Below, in pieces: positions 11,103 to 23,060 of a stretch of DNA of 64,000 nt. Where the stretch lies: positions 930,001-994,000 of the forward strand of contig JAECYW010000011.1 in NCBI GenBank assembly GCA_023014335.1. Direction: 5' to 3'. This DNA is from Galerina marginata (taxonomy: Eukaryota > Basidiomycota > Agaricomycetes > Agaricales > Galerinaceae). Position numbers and translations under genes: made by a program. The first letter of the stretch is position 1. Every line of letters starts with the position of its first letter. The notes below the pieces were generated by a model. The model ran no database searches. It was not told the DNA's origin and was given only the letters and a program-made list of their open reading frames with translations.

Positions 11103-14100
11103 ATGTCGACCTTATCGTCGTCACCGACAGCGTCGGCGGCAGCAGCCACGACGTCTGCTGTAACCCACACTCTATCCGCTGGCCATAACCTCAAGGTCTG
11201 CCCCGTGTAGTCGGCCGTCGCAGCGCCACTGTGGAACTGACCTTTCTTGTTCGTCGCAGATCGTTGGAATTATTTTGGCTATCACAAGTGGCCTGCTAAT
11301 AGGCTCGAGCTTCGTATTCAAGAAGAAAGGTTTGCTGCGCTCGCAGGCGGGCGGAGAGATGGGCGAAGGAGTTGCGTATCTCAAGTCGGTGAGGCCCCAC
11401 TGCAACACTCTTGGGTGTGTTTGGCGCTGACCACCGCATTATCAAGCCGCTATGGTGGACAGGAATGAGTAGTGCGTCAATAGCCGCTCTATGGAGCGTA
11501 ATAATCTCTGATATCTTTTGCACAGTGATGATTCTAGGAGAACTATGTAACTTTGCCGGTAGGTCGCCTTGAGACTCTCCTATAAGGCCAACCCTAACTC
11601 CCTGTCTCCATGCAGCATATGCATTTGTGGAGGCTATTGTCGTCGTACGCAACGTTTCGCTACCGAACCATCGCATGCAGCTCACTTTCCTGGCTATCAG
11701 ACACCATTAGGCGCACTATCTGTCGTCATCTGTGCTATACTCTCTTCCTTCTTCCTCAACGAGAAGCTCAGTTTCTTCGGTTGGCTTGGGTGCACGCTAT
11801 GTATAGTGAGTTCTCTCGCCGATGCCATTCTCTTGATCCAGGGTTCACTCCTCCATTTCCAAAGATTGGCTCAGTCATCATTGCCCTTAACGGTGCGTTC
11901 AAGCCTCTTCTCATCCTCACGTCTGCTAAAAATAGCCCTCTATCACCATCATTGCCTTCACTGCATTGCCATGCAATTTACTATCGCTTCACTGCCCCCC
12001 GTCCTCTCTTCTCATCGCGTGGCCGCCATTTTCTTCTCGATGGATGTCGGTGTTATCCAGGTCCCCAAGAACAGACTGTCGGCCAGATCACAGAATTTCA
12101 AAAACTCTTCCTCGCCCCGGGCTTCCTCTCGTTCATCTCAGTCCTCATTGTTGCATCTCTAGTCATCATATTCTTCTTTGCTCCAAAGTGCGTTGTCTCT
12201 ATGTTCCTATCACCTTTTCTTCTTTCCCCTGATGTGTTACCAACTATTCCTCTTCTGATTGTAGGTATGGCAAGAAAAGCATGCTGTGGTATATTTCCGT
12301 GTGTAGTATGATTGGTGGGATATCTGTTAGTGTCACCACGGGCCTTGGAGCTGCAATCGTGCAAACAGCCATGGGCGACAACCAGGTCCGTTGATTGCTT
12401 GTCGTCTTTTTCACCTGGGCCCGTAGCTGACGGTGTGCTCTTCCTACAGTTTAAGCACTGGTTCATGTACTTTTTGTTCGGGTTTGTTATTATCACCCTT
12501 TGTGAGTGATTGTGGAGTATCCAGCAATTTTTTCTGGGAGAACTAAGCAGGGTAATTGACAGTGGTGGAAGTGTACTACCTTAATGTCGCGCTCGCATTG
12601 TTTAATACCGGTAAGGTCCAATCTTACCATTTGTTTTTCTTTTTACTCAATACATCCCTATGTCTAGCTATGGGTGAGTCTTGGCGAATATTCAGTCATT
12701 TCGTGTAATTCATGGCGAATGATGTCTAGTTACACCGACATACTATGTTATCTGTGAGTTTTTCCACTCAAAATCATGAACCTTCATCTATAATACTTTT
12801 CACGCAGTTACCTTCTTTTCGATGGTGACCACAATTGTGCGCTATTTTTCACAATGTATTAAAACAATGAATTCTCATTTGACTTATCGTAGGTCCTCTT
12901 CCAAGGTCTGGAAGCCAGCGCCACCCAGATCATTACCCTCGTGATGGGTTTCCTCGTTATTTGTCTGGGCATAACCATTCTACAAATGTCCAAAGTCGAC
13001 CCAGCCAAACTCTCAAAGCTCGACCGGCGGTCAACGATATTACTTCAAGCTGCACGGGCACAGACGGAGACAGTCGACGAGAAGGGTTTCGTCGGGTACG
13101 AGGACCCAGGCATGGACACGTTACGTGGGTCGTTTGGGACCGTTGGGAGCATTATCCGAGCACGGACGGTGAAGCGAATGAGCCAAATGGAGGGTGCACG
13201 AGGACAAAGTCTGCGAATGCGGCCTCCTGGAGCAGCAGCGCCATACGATGGCACCACTTCGTGGATGAGCCAGTCAGGCCTCCCAGGTGGCGGCTCCGAG
13301 GTTGAAGGGATGAAACGCCATCAGCTATACGACGCGCCTGTACCACGGGACGACGCCTCTTCCTTCCGCGCGCCGTCGGTGCACTCGCAGCTGGTAAACA
13401 AGAAGCCAACGATCAAGTTCGACAGCCAGGAAATTGTGCATTCATATTCACGACCAGGGCAACCACAAAGTCCGGCGACACACGAACACCGTCAGGCAAT
13501 CCATGGTTCGATGATCGTGCACGATGGATACCCACCGTTACCTCCATTACCTGATGTATCGACCACTTCCAGCTCGACTAGCAGGGATAGCGCCGCACCA
13601 TCTGCGCAAGTCACCGAGGGAAATCTACTGGAGATGGACAGCCCGGAAATAACACGCCCGACGATATCGACAATACAGCAGCAGCAGACGGAGCCATTGC
13701 TCTATCGCAATGCACAGGACCTGATGATGCCCCCATTTTTGAAAGACAATGCAACGGTACACAGCGCTCCTCCAACAATGTATCGTGGGTTCGCACGGCC
13801 GGGAGCGGGGCAGGGTACGCTGGCGAGGAAGGACTCGCGGGATATCTTCGATGCTGAGGGTGCGAGTACGGGGGGTGCGACAACACGGGGGACGCTACTT
13901 TCTTTCCCCTCCGTGACGGACTCGGCGCCGAGTGAGTGGGACCAGGATGAGCTGAAGAGGCTCGGGGGAAATGATGTGAAAGGTGGTTTGGCCGGCAAGG
14001 CGAGAGAGCGGGAGCGGGAGAAGCCTAGGACGCCGAAGAGGTACCCGAAGGGCCTGGATGACGACGATCAGGAAGAGAGCGAGCGGCTGTGGCAGAAGCA

Positions 14101-14188
14101 AAATAGTGTGGACGAGATTTCAGGCTTGCCGCCTCCATCTGGTGCTGGTAGCATTCGACTGGTGCAACCGAAGAAGAACCAGATATGA
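11103..14188 (+). CDS. NIPA-type magnesium transporter
   Basis: This model predicts 714 residues from 15 exons with closed phases: 11103-11195, 11260-11388, 11447-11471, 11526-11558, 11616-11644, 11701-11805, 11865-11892, 12061-12187, 12265-12385, 12450-12501, 12563-12610, 12668-12673, 12730-12753, 12808-12836 and 12893-14188. The first ~330 residues carry the multi-pass NIPA/DUF803 fold, a drug/metabolite-transporter relative that moves Mg2+. Diagnostic stretches include [52 protein letters not shown] and [19 protein letters not shown] cytoplasmic tail of about 380 residues rich in S/P/R follows, probably a regulatory extension as in other basidiomycete homologues. One exon is only 6 nt. Substrate and membrane are inferred from the family. 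Confidence 0.9.
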
Positions 14189-15214
14189 GCAGGTCTTGGT
14201 CGCTTTTCGCTTTGCATTGCTGTTGGTCTTTATCCTCCTTTGCGTCTATCGCTGTCCTTCGTCTGTCCTTCCATTTAATCCTCTGCCTTCGTCATCAGGT
14301 ATTTCCGCCTCGCTCATCCGTCTTCTCTATCCACCTGCCACCCGGTGCCGACATCCTCCTACTCGACATTTGCAACACTTCCGCCATGCCCTCCAGGACA
14401 GACAGACAGATCGTATCTAGGACCCCACCGTTCACAAATAACAGCGAGCAAATGACGATTTCAATTCCGATCTTCTGTACTGTGTAATGCTAGACGCACG
14501 ATTTTCACTGCCTATTTACCTACGTAATACATGGGACAATTTTCTCTGTTTTTTTATTTTTTTATTGACTTTTGGTCTTTTGTGATCAAGGTTCTTTTGT
14601 TTTATTTGCTCGTCGTCTTTTCTCTTCCCTTATTTCTCGAGCTCGCGATACGATTCTGATCATGATTCATGACGTCGATATGACTTCGTTACGTTTCACT
14701 TGTTGTCTTTCGGTTTCCAGCTCGGTTCAGTAACAGGCTGAATGAAAGAGAAGACTACAAATGCGATGCTCTGTGTGTGCTTGTCAACACTACCTTCGCG
14801 TTGCGTTTCAATGATGAAGATTTGAAACGGCATGTACCTATTTCGACATCTCCGTTGGCTGTACTGACCCATTTTGTGCTAAGCAGGGCGCCTGAAGCCT
14901 GAAGGCGTCCTGATCTGGCTTGGTTATCTCAGCAATCTCAGCATGAGACTTCCCTTCCTCAAATCTTTCCTCGTTCGCAACTTGCATATCTTGATCGAAC
15001 GTGCATCCCTATCATGATCTGCAGGTGGACTGATACTTATCTGTTTTCTGTACCTATTCAGCTTATTTTATCCCAAGTCGATTTGAACCCCAAAATCTCT
15101 GCTGGCTTTCATGATACTGGTCCTGTTGATCAACTTAACTTCACCCAACTGGCGCCTGGATTAACTAGGTAAGCTGAAACTTGGTTATTATAAAAATGAA
15201 CCCCAGTTCCTAGT
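14189..15214. other. Intergenic / 3' UTR region
   Basis: Pyrimidine-rich sequence follows the transporter stop, including T-rich runs near 14540-14640 that look like a 3' UTR. No gene is seen. Confidence 0.4.
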
Positions 15215-15222
15215 TGCTTACC
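15215..15222 (+). repeat. Left target-site duplication of the MITE
   Basis: TGCTTACC is directly repeated at 15717-15724, immediately outside the two terminal inverted repeats. Confidence 0.75.
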
Positions 15223-15716
15223 CAAGGGGCGAGCGACCGAGCATCCGGTGAAATCAACCCACCCGAAGGGGTCGTGGGAATCATCACGTGCATGCCAATT
15301 AGCATACTGCATTGATAATGCGCGTCCTCGATGCTCCTCGATGATCATGGAAAAGCCGGGGGTGTGCAGTGACTGTTAATGCGATATTTGAATGACACGA
15401 CACAGTGTTACACACTCTACTTGGTGTTTTCCTGCTGCATACTGATGTGATGCTGGAGCTGGAACCTGACCCGCCGTGGGCCGTAATCAAGGTAGGCTTA
15501 GCTATGGCGCACTTTGGCTGGCATTTCGAGAGAAACAGGGCGGCGGTCAGGAAAAAGCGAGTGCATTTTTCTAGCTACTGAATGGCTCTGCGGCTGGTCA
15601 TTTACGTCTAGCAACTTCAATGGACTCGAGCTTGGTCGAATTGGGCATACACGTGATAAATCCCACGACCCTTCGGGTGGGTTGATTTCACCGGATGCTC
15701 GGTCGCTCGCCCCTTG
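15223..15716. mobile_element. Non-autonomous DNA transposon (MITE), hAT-like by target-site length
   Basis: The element is 494 bp. Its left end begins CAAGGGGCGAGCGACCGAGC, and the right end is the exact reverse complement over the first 47 bases or so. Similarity then continues with one indel and a few substitutions to about 79 bases (15223-15301 against 15638-15716). The element is bounded by an 8-bp direct repeat, TGCTTACC. An 8-bp duplication is typical of hAT (and P) superfamily transposases; the family call rests only on that. The interior contains no transposase, so it would need to be mobilised in trans. The near-identity of the arms suggests fairly recent insertion. Confidence 0.8.
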
Positions 15717-15724
15717 TGCTTACC
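15717..15724 (+). repeat. Right target-site duplication of the MITE
   Basis: TGCTTACC matches the copy at 15215-15222 exactly. Confidence 0.75.
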
Positions 15725-17562
15725 CGCCTTCAAAAAACCGCTGTCCCATCGGAGCAAACCTGACAGACGCCCCAGTCGACGCCGAGCGGTCGGCGCGGCC
15801 CGACGTTTGGCCTATCTGGCCGTCGATATCCGAATCGCTGTCATTTCAGTTGCCACCACTGAATCCATTCGCTCGCCTGTCAAAATTCCTGCCATGGTCC
15901 GCTCTCTGAATGTGCTTGGAATGATGAAGTTCGTGGCATCAATGGGGGTCATTCTCGACCTTGCTTGCGGAACAGGTGGGTTTCGATCTAGAAGGCAGCC
16001 CACACTGGATTCATCAGCCCTCTGGCACCTGCAATTGATCTTTGAAATATCTTTAGAACACATCGCGGTGAAGTCGCGGTCTTCTCATGCCTGTGACGCC
16101 TTTATGATTACCTTCGATCGGCGAGTTTCCTGGCGCAGCATCATAGCTGATTATATGCAGTGGAGGCGTTTACCTTACCCCGCGCCCGGGCTTTCAAGCC
16201 CTTACCCATAATGATTCTCTGCGGCGTATCAACTTGAAAGTCTCCAATGATATCGAGCGAAACATCCAGATTTTTTATATCGAGTTCCCGCCGGTGCTCA
16301 GGCTCTCACGGTTCGATGTGCCATGGAGGAATTCTTTTCCCGCAGCCGACATGTCCTCATATCGAAGTCATATCGAAGGGTGAGACCTCGTTGTTGATTA
16401 AAATGTCAAGCTTCAGGCAAGTACATCGATGGCACAAGATGAAAATACAACAAGTATCCTTGATCTTCCAACTGGCGACCTCTTTGTGGACGATCGACCT
16501 TCGACTTCAAGGGTATATCGAGGTGAATGTTGCCAATGATACGCCCACAAGAATACACCATTGGATATTAATAGCATCTTACCAGGTCGTATCTATTCTT
16601 TTCCTTCTCGACGTGCGCCCTTGGCGGTGGTCCATGACAGATGCAGCACATGAGGTACACACGAGTGTCCTCGCATTTTTGGTGACTGCTTCCCTCCACA
16701 TTCCAAGATTCAACGACCCCAGCTACGAGCCGTTACTGGCTTCTGCTTACTGCTAGGTATTTAGACCTAACTTCGAGCCGATCAGAAGGGCTCGTATCCT
16801 GCTAAGCCTCAAGCTTCATTAGCCGACCCACAACAACGCATGGAGAAGCGTAAGGAGCGCCAGTAGTACTATTTCCGCTGATACACACGTCTTTTTTTAC
16901 TTCTGGCGGTTGTTGGGAACGCCACCGTCGATGTGATAGCTGGAAATTGAAGTAAGTTACCAATCCATTCAAAGCTACACCTTTAATCGAATTTTCGGAT
17001 TCACGAACTAGGACAGCCCCACGCCTAAAGGCTAAAGTTCGCTGTTAACGAATTCTGCATAGCCAGGTTATCTGAAGATTTGATGAAGGAACAATTTATC
17101 ATCCCTGCAAGCTTGGGTGATGTCAGATCAACAGATCATGGGTCGGTGCTATTTAAGGACTCAGATCTTCGCACTGCCTCGATTTAAACTTTTGGACAGA
17201 GGGTCCGCGACTCCGGCGTGGTTTCTTGATAACGATTTACTCAGAATACATGGAGAATAGCCAAGAGAATCCAGTGAGCTGAGGCTGGTCGTTCAATTGC
17301 AAGAAATTGTGAAGGGTTATTCTCTACAATGGCCGACATGGTAGCGCAGAACGGCTACATCTTGTTTCGTTCGGAGGGTGCCAGAAACCGAAGCCCGGAC
17401 GGAGGGCGCTGACCCTTGAGCCCACATCAAGTTTCGGCCCCTTATCCTAAGCCAACTATAACCCAAATGGGGGTACTTATATGTACTCAAATACATTACC
17501 CGAGAATTCCTCTTCCCTTTCCTCGTCCCCCTCGCCGGCGTGCTCTAATACCTTCCCATGCA
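15725..17562. other. Intergenic region with coding-like fragments
   Basis: Short open stretches at 15895-16205, 16195-16380 and 16420-16540 have protein-like composition and possible splice sites. They do not assemble into one model, and I recognise no domain. The last ~300 bases presumably hold the promoter of the gene starting at 17563. Confidence 0.3.
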
Positions 17563-19619
17563 ATGGGAGGCTTTACGCATCGCTGCAATGTCGTCGTGTC
17601 TCTTTTAACCACTCTTTACTGTATTCAAGGCGTACTCGCAACATCCAGTCCTTACCTTATTCCTGTAGGTGTTCGTTGTCACCTCACCCCGAAATCACTG
17701 ATTCACCTCAATTCTCAAGGGATTCGAATTTAATTACGATTCACCCGACCAATCTCTCTCTATTCCTGTAACGAGTACGTTTCGGTGAATATGGTTTTGG
17801 CGCATAATTCATGGTTTCTTCCTGATTTCAGGCCAATGTCAACGAATACGGTTGAGGTGGACGAGGACCGCCAACACTACAGGGTGAGTGTGGTGCGCTG
17901 GGAATGGGAAGACGAAGGTTGACTAAATTTTGACTTGTAGCCACTCACCTGTGGCGCCATACTTTCTGCAAGTGTTCAGTTCGGCCTCGTCCGTTCCATA
18001 TGTTGTCCCAGCAGGATTCGGTCCTACATTTGTTCGCGGCTTCATATTCTTCCGCCTTGAACTTGACTTACGGGCTGGTGTAGGATTGGGATGTACCATT
18101 CAACCCCAATACACAGTATCAAATATGCATGGTGAGTACCTCTTCGTTCACTCTTCTTGCGTGTTTATTTAAATTAAAATTAGTACGACGTAAATGGAGT
18201 GTCGGGAGGCTGCCAGCAAACATACAGCATGATAGCCAATGCCACTTCCGCCCAGCCAACTTGCCAAAACGTGACTGCCCCATCAGCTCTCTCGGTATCC
18301 GCGACGGTGCCAAATGGTGCCATGTTTCAATACAGTTATATTGATCAAGTCAGTATAATTGCCTCTCATGTTCCCTCGTTTTGCTAATGCTGTCCCTTAG
18401 TGCAACAGTCTTTCCGTCACACCGACAGCTGGTTCACCTCCTTTTGTATTATCGGTACGCTCTGAGTTTTGGCGCTTAGAAATATGTTTAACCCCTCTGA
18501 CAACCATGGTTCCACAGATTGCCCCAGACTTCCATCCACCCTACAATATTACTTCTAATTCCATGAATCCTATTTCCTGGCAGGTTACTTTGGTACAGTT
18601 ACCCTTCTCACCAAAATTTGGTCCCTTGCTGACACTGAATTAGCCCGTCGGCTTCCGCTTTTTTATTTCTTTGGAGAGCGCAGACGGTTTGAAGTGGGCG
18701 AATGGACCGATGCGAGTTGGAGGGTCAGGCCCTAGTAATTGCCTTGTCCCCGGTACTGTGTAAGTTTTTGTCTCTTTGGATGAATTCCCGCGTCATGACA
18801 TATCATTGCAGGAGCAAAAGTTTCTTTCAAGAGATTCTTATCGGCGCCAGTCTTGGAAGTGCATTATTCGGGGTGGCAGTAGGAATTCTTGGTTTCATAT
18901 TCTTCAAAAGGGTACACCGCCGGCGATCCCGAGCCGCTTCACGATCCTACCTATCAGCAGAATATGCATCCCGCAATAATTCCACGAAGCCTCTGAGGGC
19001 TGGTTCCATAACCCCCTCCTCCGTAGCACTCTTCTCTCCGACTGCTACGTCCATACCAATACCTCCGATGCCAGCAATGCCAATACCCTCTACACCTCCC
19101 TCCAGGTCGTCCGATCTTCCTCTGGAACTAGTACGGCCCCTCCGGCCATCACGTCGCTCGGCTGATCCCTATACAGTCGATACGGAGTCAGTTTCATCTC
19201 GCAGCCAATCGAATTCGCATTTCCCGCTAGATGTGAAACGTCCTCTGGTGTCGAACCAAGACGACACAGCCTCTCTAGCGTCATCTTCATCAACCCCCAC
19301 GATGCGCCGGCCTATGTCTATCCAGTCAAAGGCACCAACTTACGTTCCTCGGTCACAAGACAATAGAGGAATTCCAACAACACCCACAACCCCAGGAACT
19401 CCTTCATCGAGCTCATCGTTGCACCGTTCTCCCTCCGCCCAGTCCCGGGCGCCAACCTATGTTCCTAGATCCTCTAATTTAAGAGGAGTGATAGCAGTGA
19501 ACGAGGCAGACGAGGAAGACGAGGGTGTCCCCGACTTACCACCAGAATACGGTCGACACACCACAGACCCTTCACTAAATTACGCCCCTTCTGTTCTTTC
19601 CTCTGGAAACCGCTTTTAG
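17563..19619 (+). CDS. Secreted-domain type I membrane protein (agaric family, unknown role)
   Basis: This model predicts 521 residues from ten exons: 17563-17664, 17720-17774, 17832-17883, 17941-18031, 18084-18131, 18184-18348, 18401-18454, 18518-18592, 18644-18759 and 18812-19619. All phases close. A signal peptide (1 to about 26) leads into an extracellular region with two similar halves built around short motifs (SQCQRIRLRW, VPAGFG, NPNTQYQICM, GGCQQTYSM, DQCNSLSVTP, HPPYNITSNSMN). Then come one membrane helix (ILIGASLGSALFGVAVGILG) and a cytoplasmic tail rich in S/T/P. The tail contains a repeated KAPTYVPRS / RAPTYVPRS motif. The fold class is common in agarics, but I know of no assigned function. 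A wall- or surface-sensing role would be a guess from the topology alone. The ATG at 17563 was preferred because the ATG at 17558 gives only a 16-codon frame. Confidence 0.8.
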
Positions 19620-20136
19620 AACCGCTGTACCATAGTCCTTTCGCATCCACATCCATACCTTTACATCCTTATCACCTCATGACTCAATGATATGACTTTC
19701 GTAACATTATGGACCCAGCCTCACTCCAGGCCTGCCAATAGTCCCCATTGGAGAGGAAGACGGAGATAGGTTGTGGGTCTTTCCCGCTCATTATCGGTGC
19801 CAAACGGGTATCACATTCGTTCACTGTATCCCTGCTTACCCCAGCACTTTAGGAAGCTCAGGAGCTTCTTGTCCAACCTAAAGTATTGACCCTGCCCCAT
19901 CCTAGCCGTGACTAGCATCTGTAGAACGGCATGCTAGCGGACTTGAAACTCCATTTTGTGTAGTGTTATCCACTTTAGATTAGCCAGGTTGAGAACTAAA
20001 AATCACATCTTGGAACATGTAAAGGGTGTCAATAAACCCTCTCTGTCAGTCTCTGATTAAGACCGTGCTACAGGAGTATATAGGCTTGTAGGTGTCTGCG
20101 ATTTCTTTTTGTTCGTAGCCTAATGCTCAGCGACCA
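19620..20136. other. Convergent 3' intergenic region
   Basis: About 520 bases between convergent stop codons. No gene is recognised. Confidence 0.5.
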
Positions 20137-21102
20137 TCACCTCCAGAAACTGTCCTCCCATTCTTTTTCTCTTTCTGCCAATATTTTGTCCGAAAATGCT
20201 TGGAATCTGGCTGGGGTAATGGGGTACGGCGGTTTTTCGCTTTCAAAATAGACGGAACTCAGCAAAGAGGCATGGAACTGGTAAATGGTCTCAAGGAGTT
20301 CCTTGGCCAGAGGTTGTCTATCTCGCCGGACGGCGTAACACTAAAATATGGATGAAATATTGGACAGTCCCCGTGCAATCATTGGCCTATAAATTACTAG
20401 TAACTCACAGTACCTGCCCCATTCAATTGCCAGCTATAATTATCAATATTTCAGTGATATTGATTTTTGAGAGCAAAATGTGACTTACTGTACTGGCGCA
20501 AAGCCATTATAAGCTTCTATACGAAGGTATACAGCTGGCTGGTTCTCGCTCATCGCTTCTTTGGGGTCGAACGAACCGCCCATGAGTAATGGGCTGTATA
20601 AAACGATCGGAATTCCGGAGAGTACTGTCAGCGGACAAAGCTCGCCTCGCGTGAAGATAGGGTGGTCGAGCTTGAAGTGGGAGGAAATAAACAAGTCCTT
20701 TGTTGCGTTTGTTTTGGAATATTCGTTAGGGAGAATCTTGACTCCCCAGACAATTGCCTCGGGATCAGTGCGTTGAGTAAGAGAAGAAACCGTCGATTTA
20801 AGAGTTGCGTCTGCGAGAGGGGTCGTAGATTTGCCCTGTGATTGAGGCCCTTGACTTCGAGCTGGAGGGTTTTCAGTCAAGTCAGAACCTGATACGGGCT
20901 CGCATTGCGGTTTGTGCGATTTCCAGTTTGCCATCTGACATTGCTTTGACTTTTGTTGTCATCGAAAACGGCACCATGATAGCAGGGGGTTAGAGAGCTT
21001 CTTCAAGACAAAACCTAAGCTCACACAATATGATACACTCCTGCACCGTGAGCATCTCTTGAGATCGTTGGGGGATTTACACTGTGCACAAAGCTCTGAC
21101 AT
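20137..21102 (-). CDS. MYND-type zinc finger protein
   Basis: This model predicts 255 residues from four exons (21102-21025, 20949-20489, 20433-20409, 20340-20137), all in phase. The N terminus is a complete MYND finger: C5, C8, C17, C20, C26, C30, H38 and C42 supply the eight zinc ligands. MYND fingers bind proline-rich partner peptides. After a low-complexity linker (residues 43-85) comes a folded domain (VWGVKILPNEYS, HPIFTRGELCPL, YLRIEAYNGFAPV) that ends with VRRDRQPL and EREKEWEDSFWR. This body is shared by many agaric MYND proteins of unknown role. The first frame after the finger ends in an apparent stop at 20485, but a perfect GTAAGT donor overlaps it, and the next two exons continue the family alignment. 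Confidence 0.8.
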
Positions 21103-21337
21103 GGGTGGTGAAGGAGGGAGCAAGACACGAGGTCGCTCAGTGGGCTTTATCAAGTTACAGCATGGCACTTTATCTAGGCGCCGAAAGTTAATCGGTGCAT
21201 TAGCTTGGCTTAATCGACGATACCGGACTGAGGTTAAAGCTTCTCAATGAGAAGGTTTATTTCAGCTCGTACAAGAATAATAAAATTGTGATTTGATTGG
21301 TTCTTTCTTTTGTCTTCTCTCTTTCATATCACTGTAT

Positions 21338-22133
21338 TTAAAGAGGGAGAACGTTTGGGACGATCTCAATCCAATAACTAGAATTGAAACACGATATTAT
21401 TATTATTCATTCGACCAAGAAAGGAGAAAGAAATTCGCCCACCCATCAGGGTCCAGGATGAAAGCAATATGCCTCATCTTCCCATCGCTTGGCTTCTTCT
21501 TGAACTGAACGCCGAGCTGCTCAAATCGCTCACAGGCCTTCTCGACGTCGTCGACGGTGATGGCGATGTGTCCGAATCCCTTGCCCGGGTCGGAGTTGCC
21601 GCTGGCGTATCCTTGGAAGCTAGCGTCGGATTCGGTGCCGTGGTTGTGGGTTAGCTCGAGAACACCTGGGTTTTGTTGTTAATATTTGGCAGCGTATTCC
21701 GGAAGATCGGCGGGGCTGACGCACCTTCGCGGGCAAAGCGGGATTTCTCTTTCTCCTCTGGGGTCAGTTCCTTGCCGTCGTGGTTGAAAGCGAGGAAGTA
21801 GAGGGTGAAATCGGAGAACTTTTTCTCTGAATTACGGCAGATTGATATGAGAAGATGACCTCATCCTTGAATGCTTTGACAGCTTACCAGACAGAAAATC
21901 CATTCCGAGCACCTGCAGAAGAACATATTGTTAGGTTAACGATCTCTTTCCTCTTCTAATAGTCTTCTTACATCTTGATAAAACGCGAGGGACACCTTGG
22001 GATCCTTTACGCGGATCATGGTGTGGTTGAACTGATTGCCAAGGTGAAAGAAAGATATTTGTTCAGTTTCTGGATTTTAGTCGCTTATGGGCATGCTTAC
22101 TTTGAAGCTAGCTGTTTCTGTAGTACGAGGCAT
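21338..22133 (-). CDS. GLO1: Glyoxalase I (lactoylglutathione lyase)
   Basis: This model predicts 160 residues from six exons starting at the ATG 22133. It isomerises the hemithioacetal of methylglyoxal and glutathione to S-lactoylglutathione, a cytosolic detoxification step. The metal-binding residues expected of the family are present: H14 ([11 protein letters not shown]), E77 (VLELTHNHG), H106 (GFGHIAI) and E152 (YWIEIVP). The length equals a single glyoxalase module, unlike the fused two-module yeast enzyme. Exons start near 22133, 22031, 21912, 21826, just below 21667 and about 21380. The last exon adds only the stretch from the Y149 codon to the stop at 21338-21340. Confidence 0.93.
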
Positions 22134-22494
22134 TGTGGTGGGAGAGTCGAGGAGAGTACGCCTGGGTTGGTTCCAAGTTCAGGAAAGTAAATCTAAATCC
22201 GGTCGCGGATGACGACATTTGCCGGAGCTGGGGTGATAAGATAAGATGTTCATCATGATTCAATAAATACTGGAATCCCGGCCAATAAATAGGTCAGCTT
22301 TGTGATCAAGTAGGACAGCTTTCTTCCTGAAAATCCTCTGCCTTGTTGACTACGAGGAAGCTTCATGAAAGTCAGAATGAAGGATCGATCCGCCGAGAAG
22401 CCGGACCATTGATGCACTGCATTACGTTATCCGAACTTTGATGGCTGCCTAATTTGATCCCGTTCCAATTACACCTTGCTTTCTTCCTCTCAAC
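22134..22494. other. Divergent promoter region
   Basis: This 361-base gap separates two divergent starts. A CT-rich stretch ending in CAACATGG directly precedes the plus-strand ATG, as in many fungal 5' UTRs. No gene is seen. Confidence 0.5.
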
Positions 22495-23060
22495 ATGGAC
22501 TACGATGCCTGCAGGCTACAGCGTGTTATTCGACCAGAAAAAGCGGCTTGGGAAGCTCTGGTAAATTTTAACTAGGCTTATGTGCTGTGAGATGAAGGGA
22601 GGTGAATCTTACACACGAAGGTGGGCAGTTTTGCACTGTTCGTCGTTCTGTTGAATCTGGGGGAGATATTAATTTCTGCTTGTAGCGCCAGTGTCGTTGG
22701 AAACCTCGAGGGGAGATATTCTCCTCCTGGAAAAACTTGAGGGCCAATGCGCTGCTCTACACTACCGAGGGCACAACTTTCTTTTATCTGGCCCTTGCTG
22801 TGCGCGTCATTTTTTTCGGGCTACCGGCGGTTACAATACTGATGTCGGACATCCAGGAGCGCGACCCTCTAGGAAGGTAAGTTAATCCTGACTAGTGCGA
22901 TCGTGTCTGTTTCTTATTCTTCATCTTTCTGTGGTCTAGTTTCCGGAGAGCCCAGACTGGGTACCCACGCAATCGGAGGAAGCGATTCAGCGCCTGTCCT
23001 GGAATGTCAAGGCAAAATTATCTATGGGATGCTCTGTCTACCCGAGTACCCCCATGTTAA
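22495..23060 (+). CDS. Small predicted membrane protein, unknown function
   Basis: I do not recognise this gene. A three-exon model (22495-22560, 22686-22876, 22940-23060) gives 125 residues. The first intron is 125 nt with a strong TTTCTGCTTGTAG acceptor. Residues 23-83 (RQCRWKPRGEIF...DIQERDPLG) form one open exon with a hydrophobic segment (FFYLALAVRVIFFGLPAVTI) likely to span a membrane. An alternative acceptor at 22955 would switch the last exon to LGTHAIGGSDSAPVLECQGK. Further coding-like sequence follows at 23110-23690 (for example MHHVFGFSSIAGYVVRIW). The true gene may therefore be longer than modelled. Confidence 0.4.

Noticed and set aside
10645..11124. Minus-strand 159-codon frame in the gap before the Mg transporter
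   Set aside because: It overlaps the transporter start and has no recognisable features. It is probably chance.
22691..22741. Possible 51-nt intron joining two hydrophobic segments of the 22495 gene
   Set aside because: The splice does not keep the reading frame on both sides. The exon starting at 22686 is better supported.
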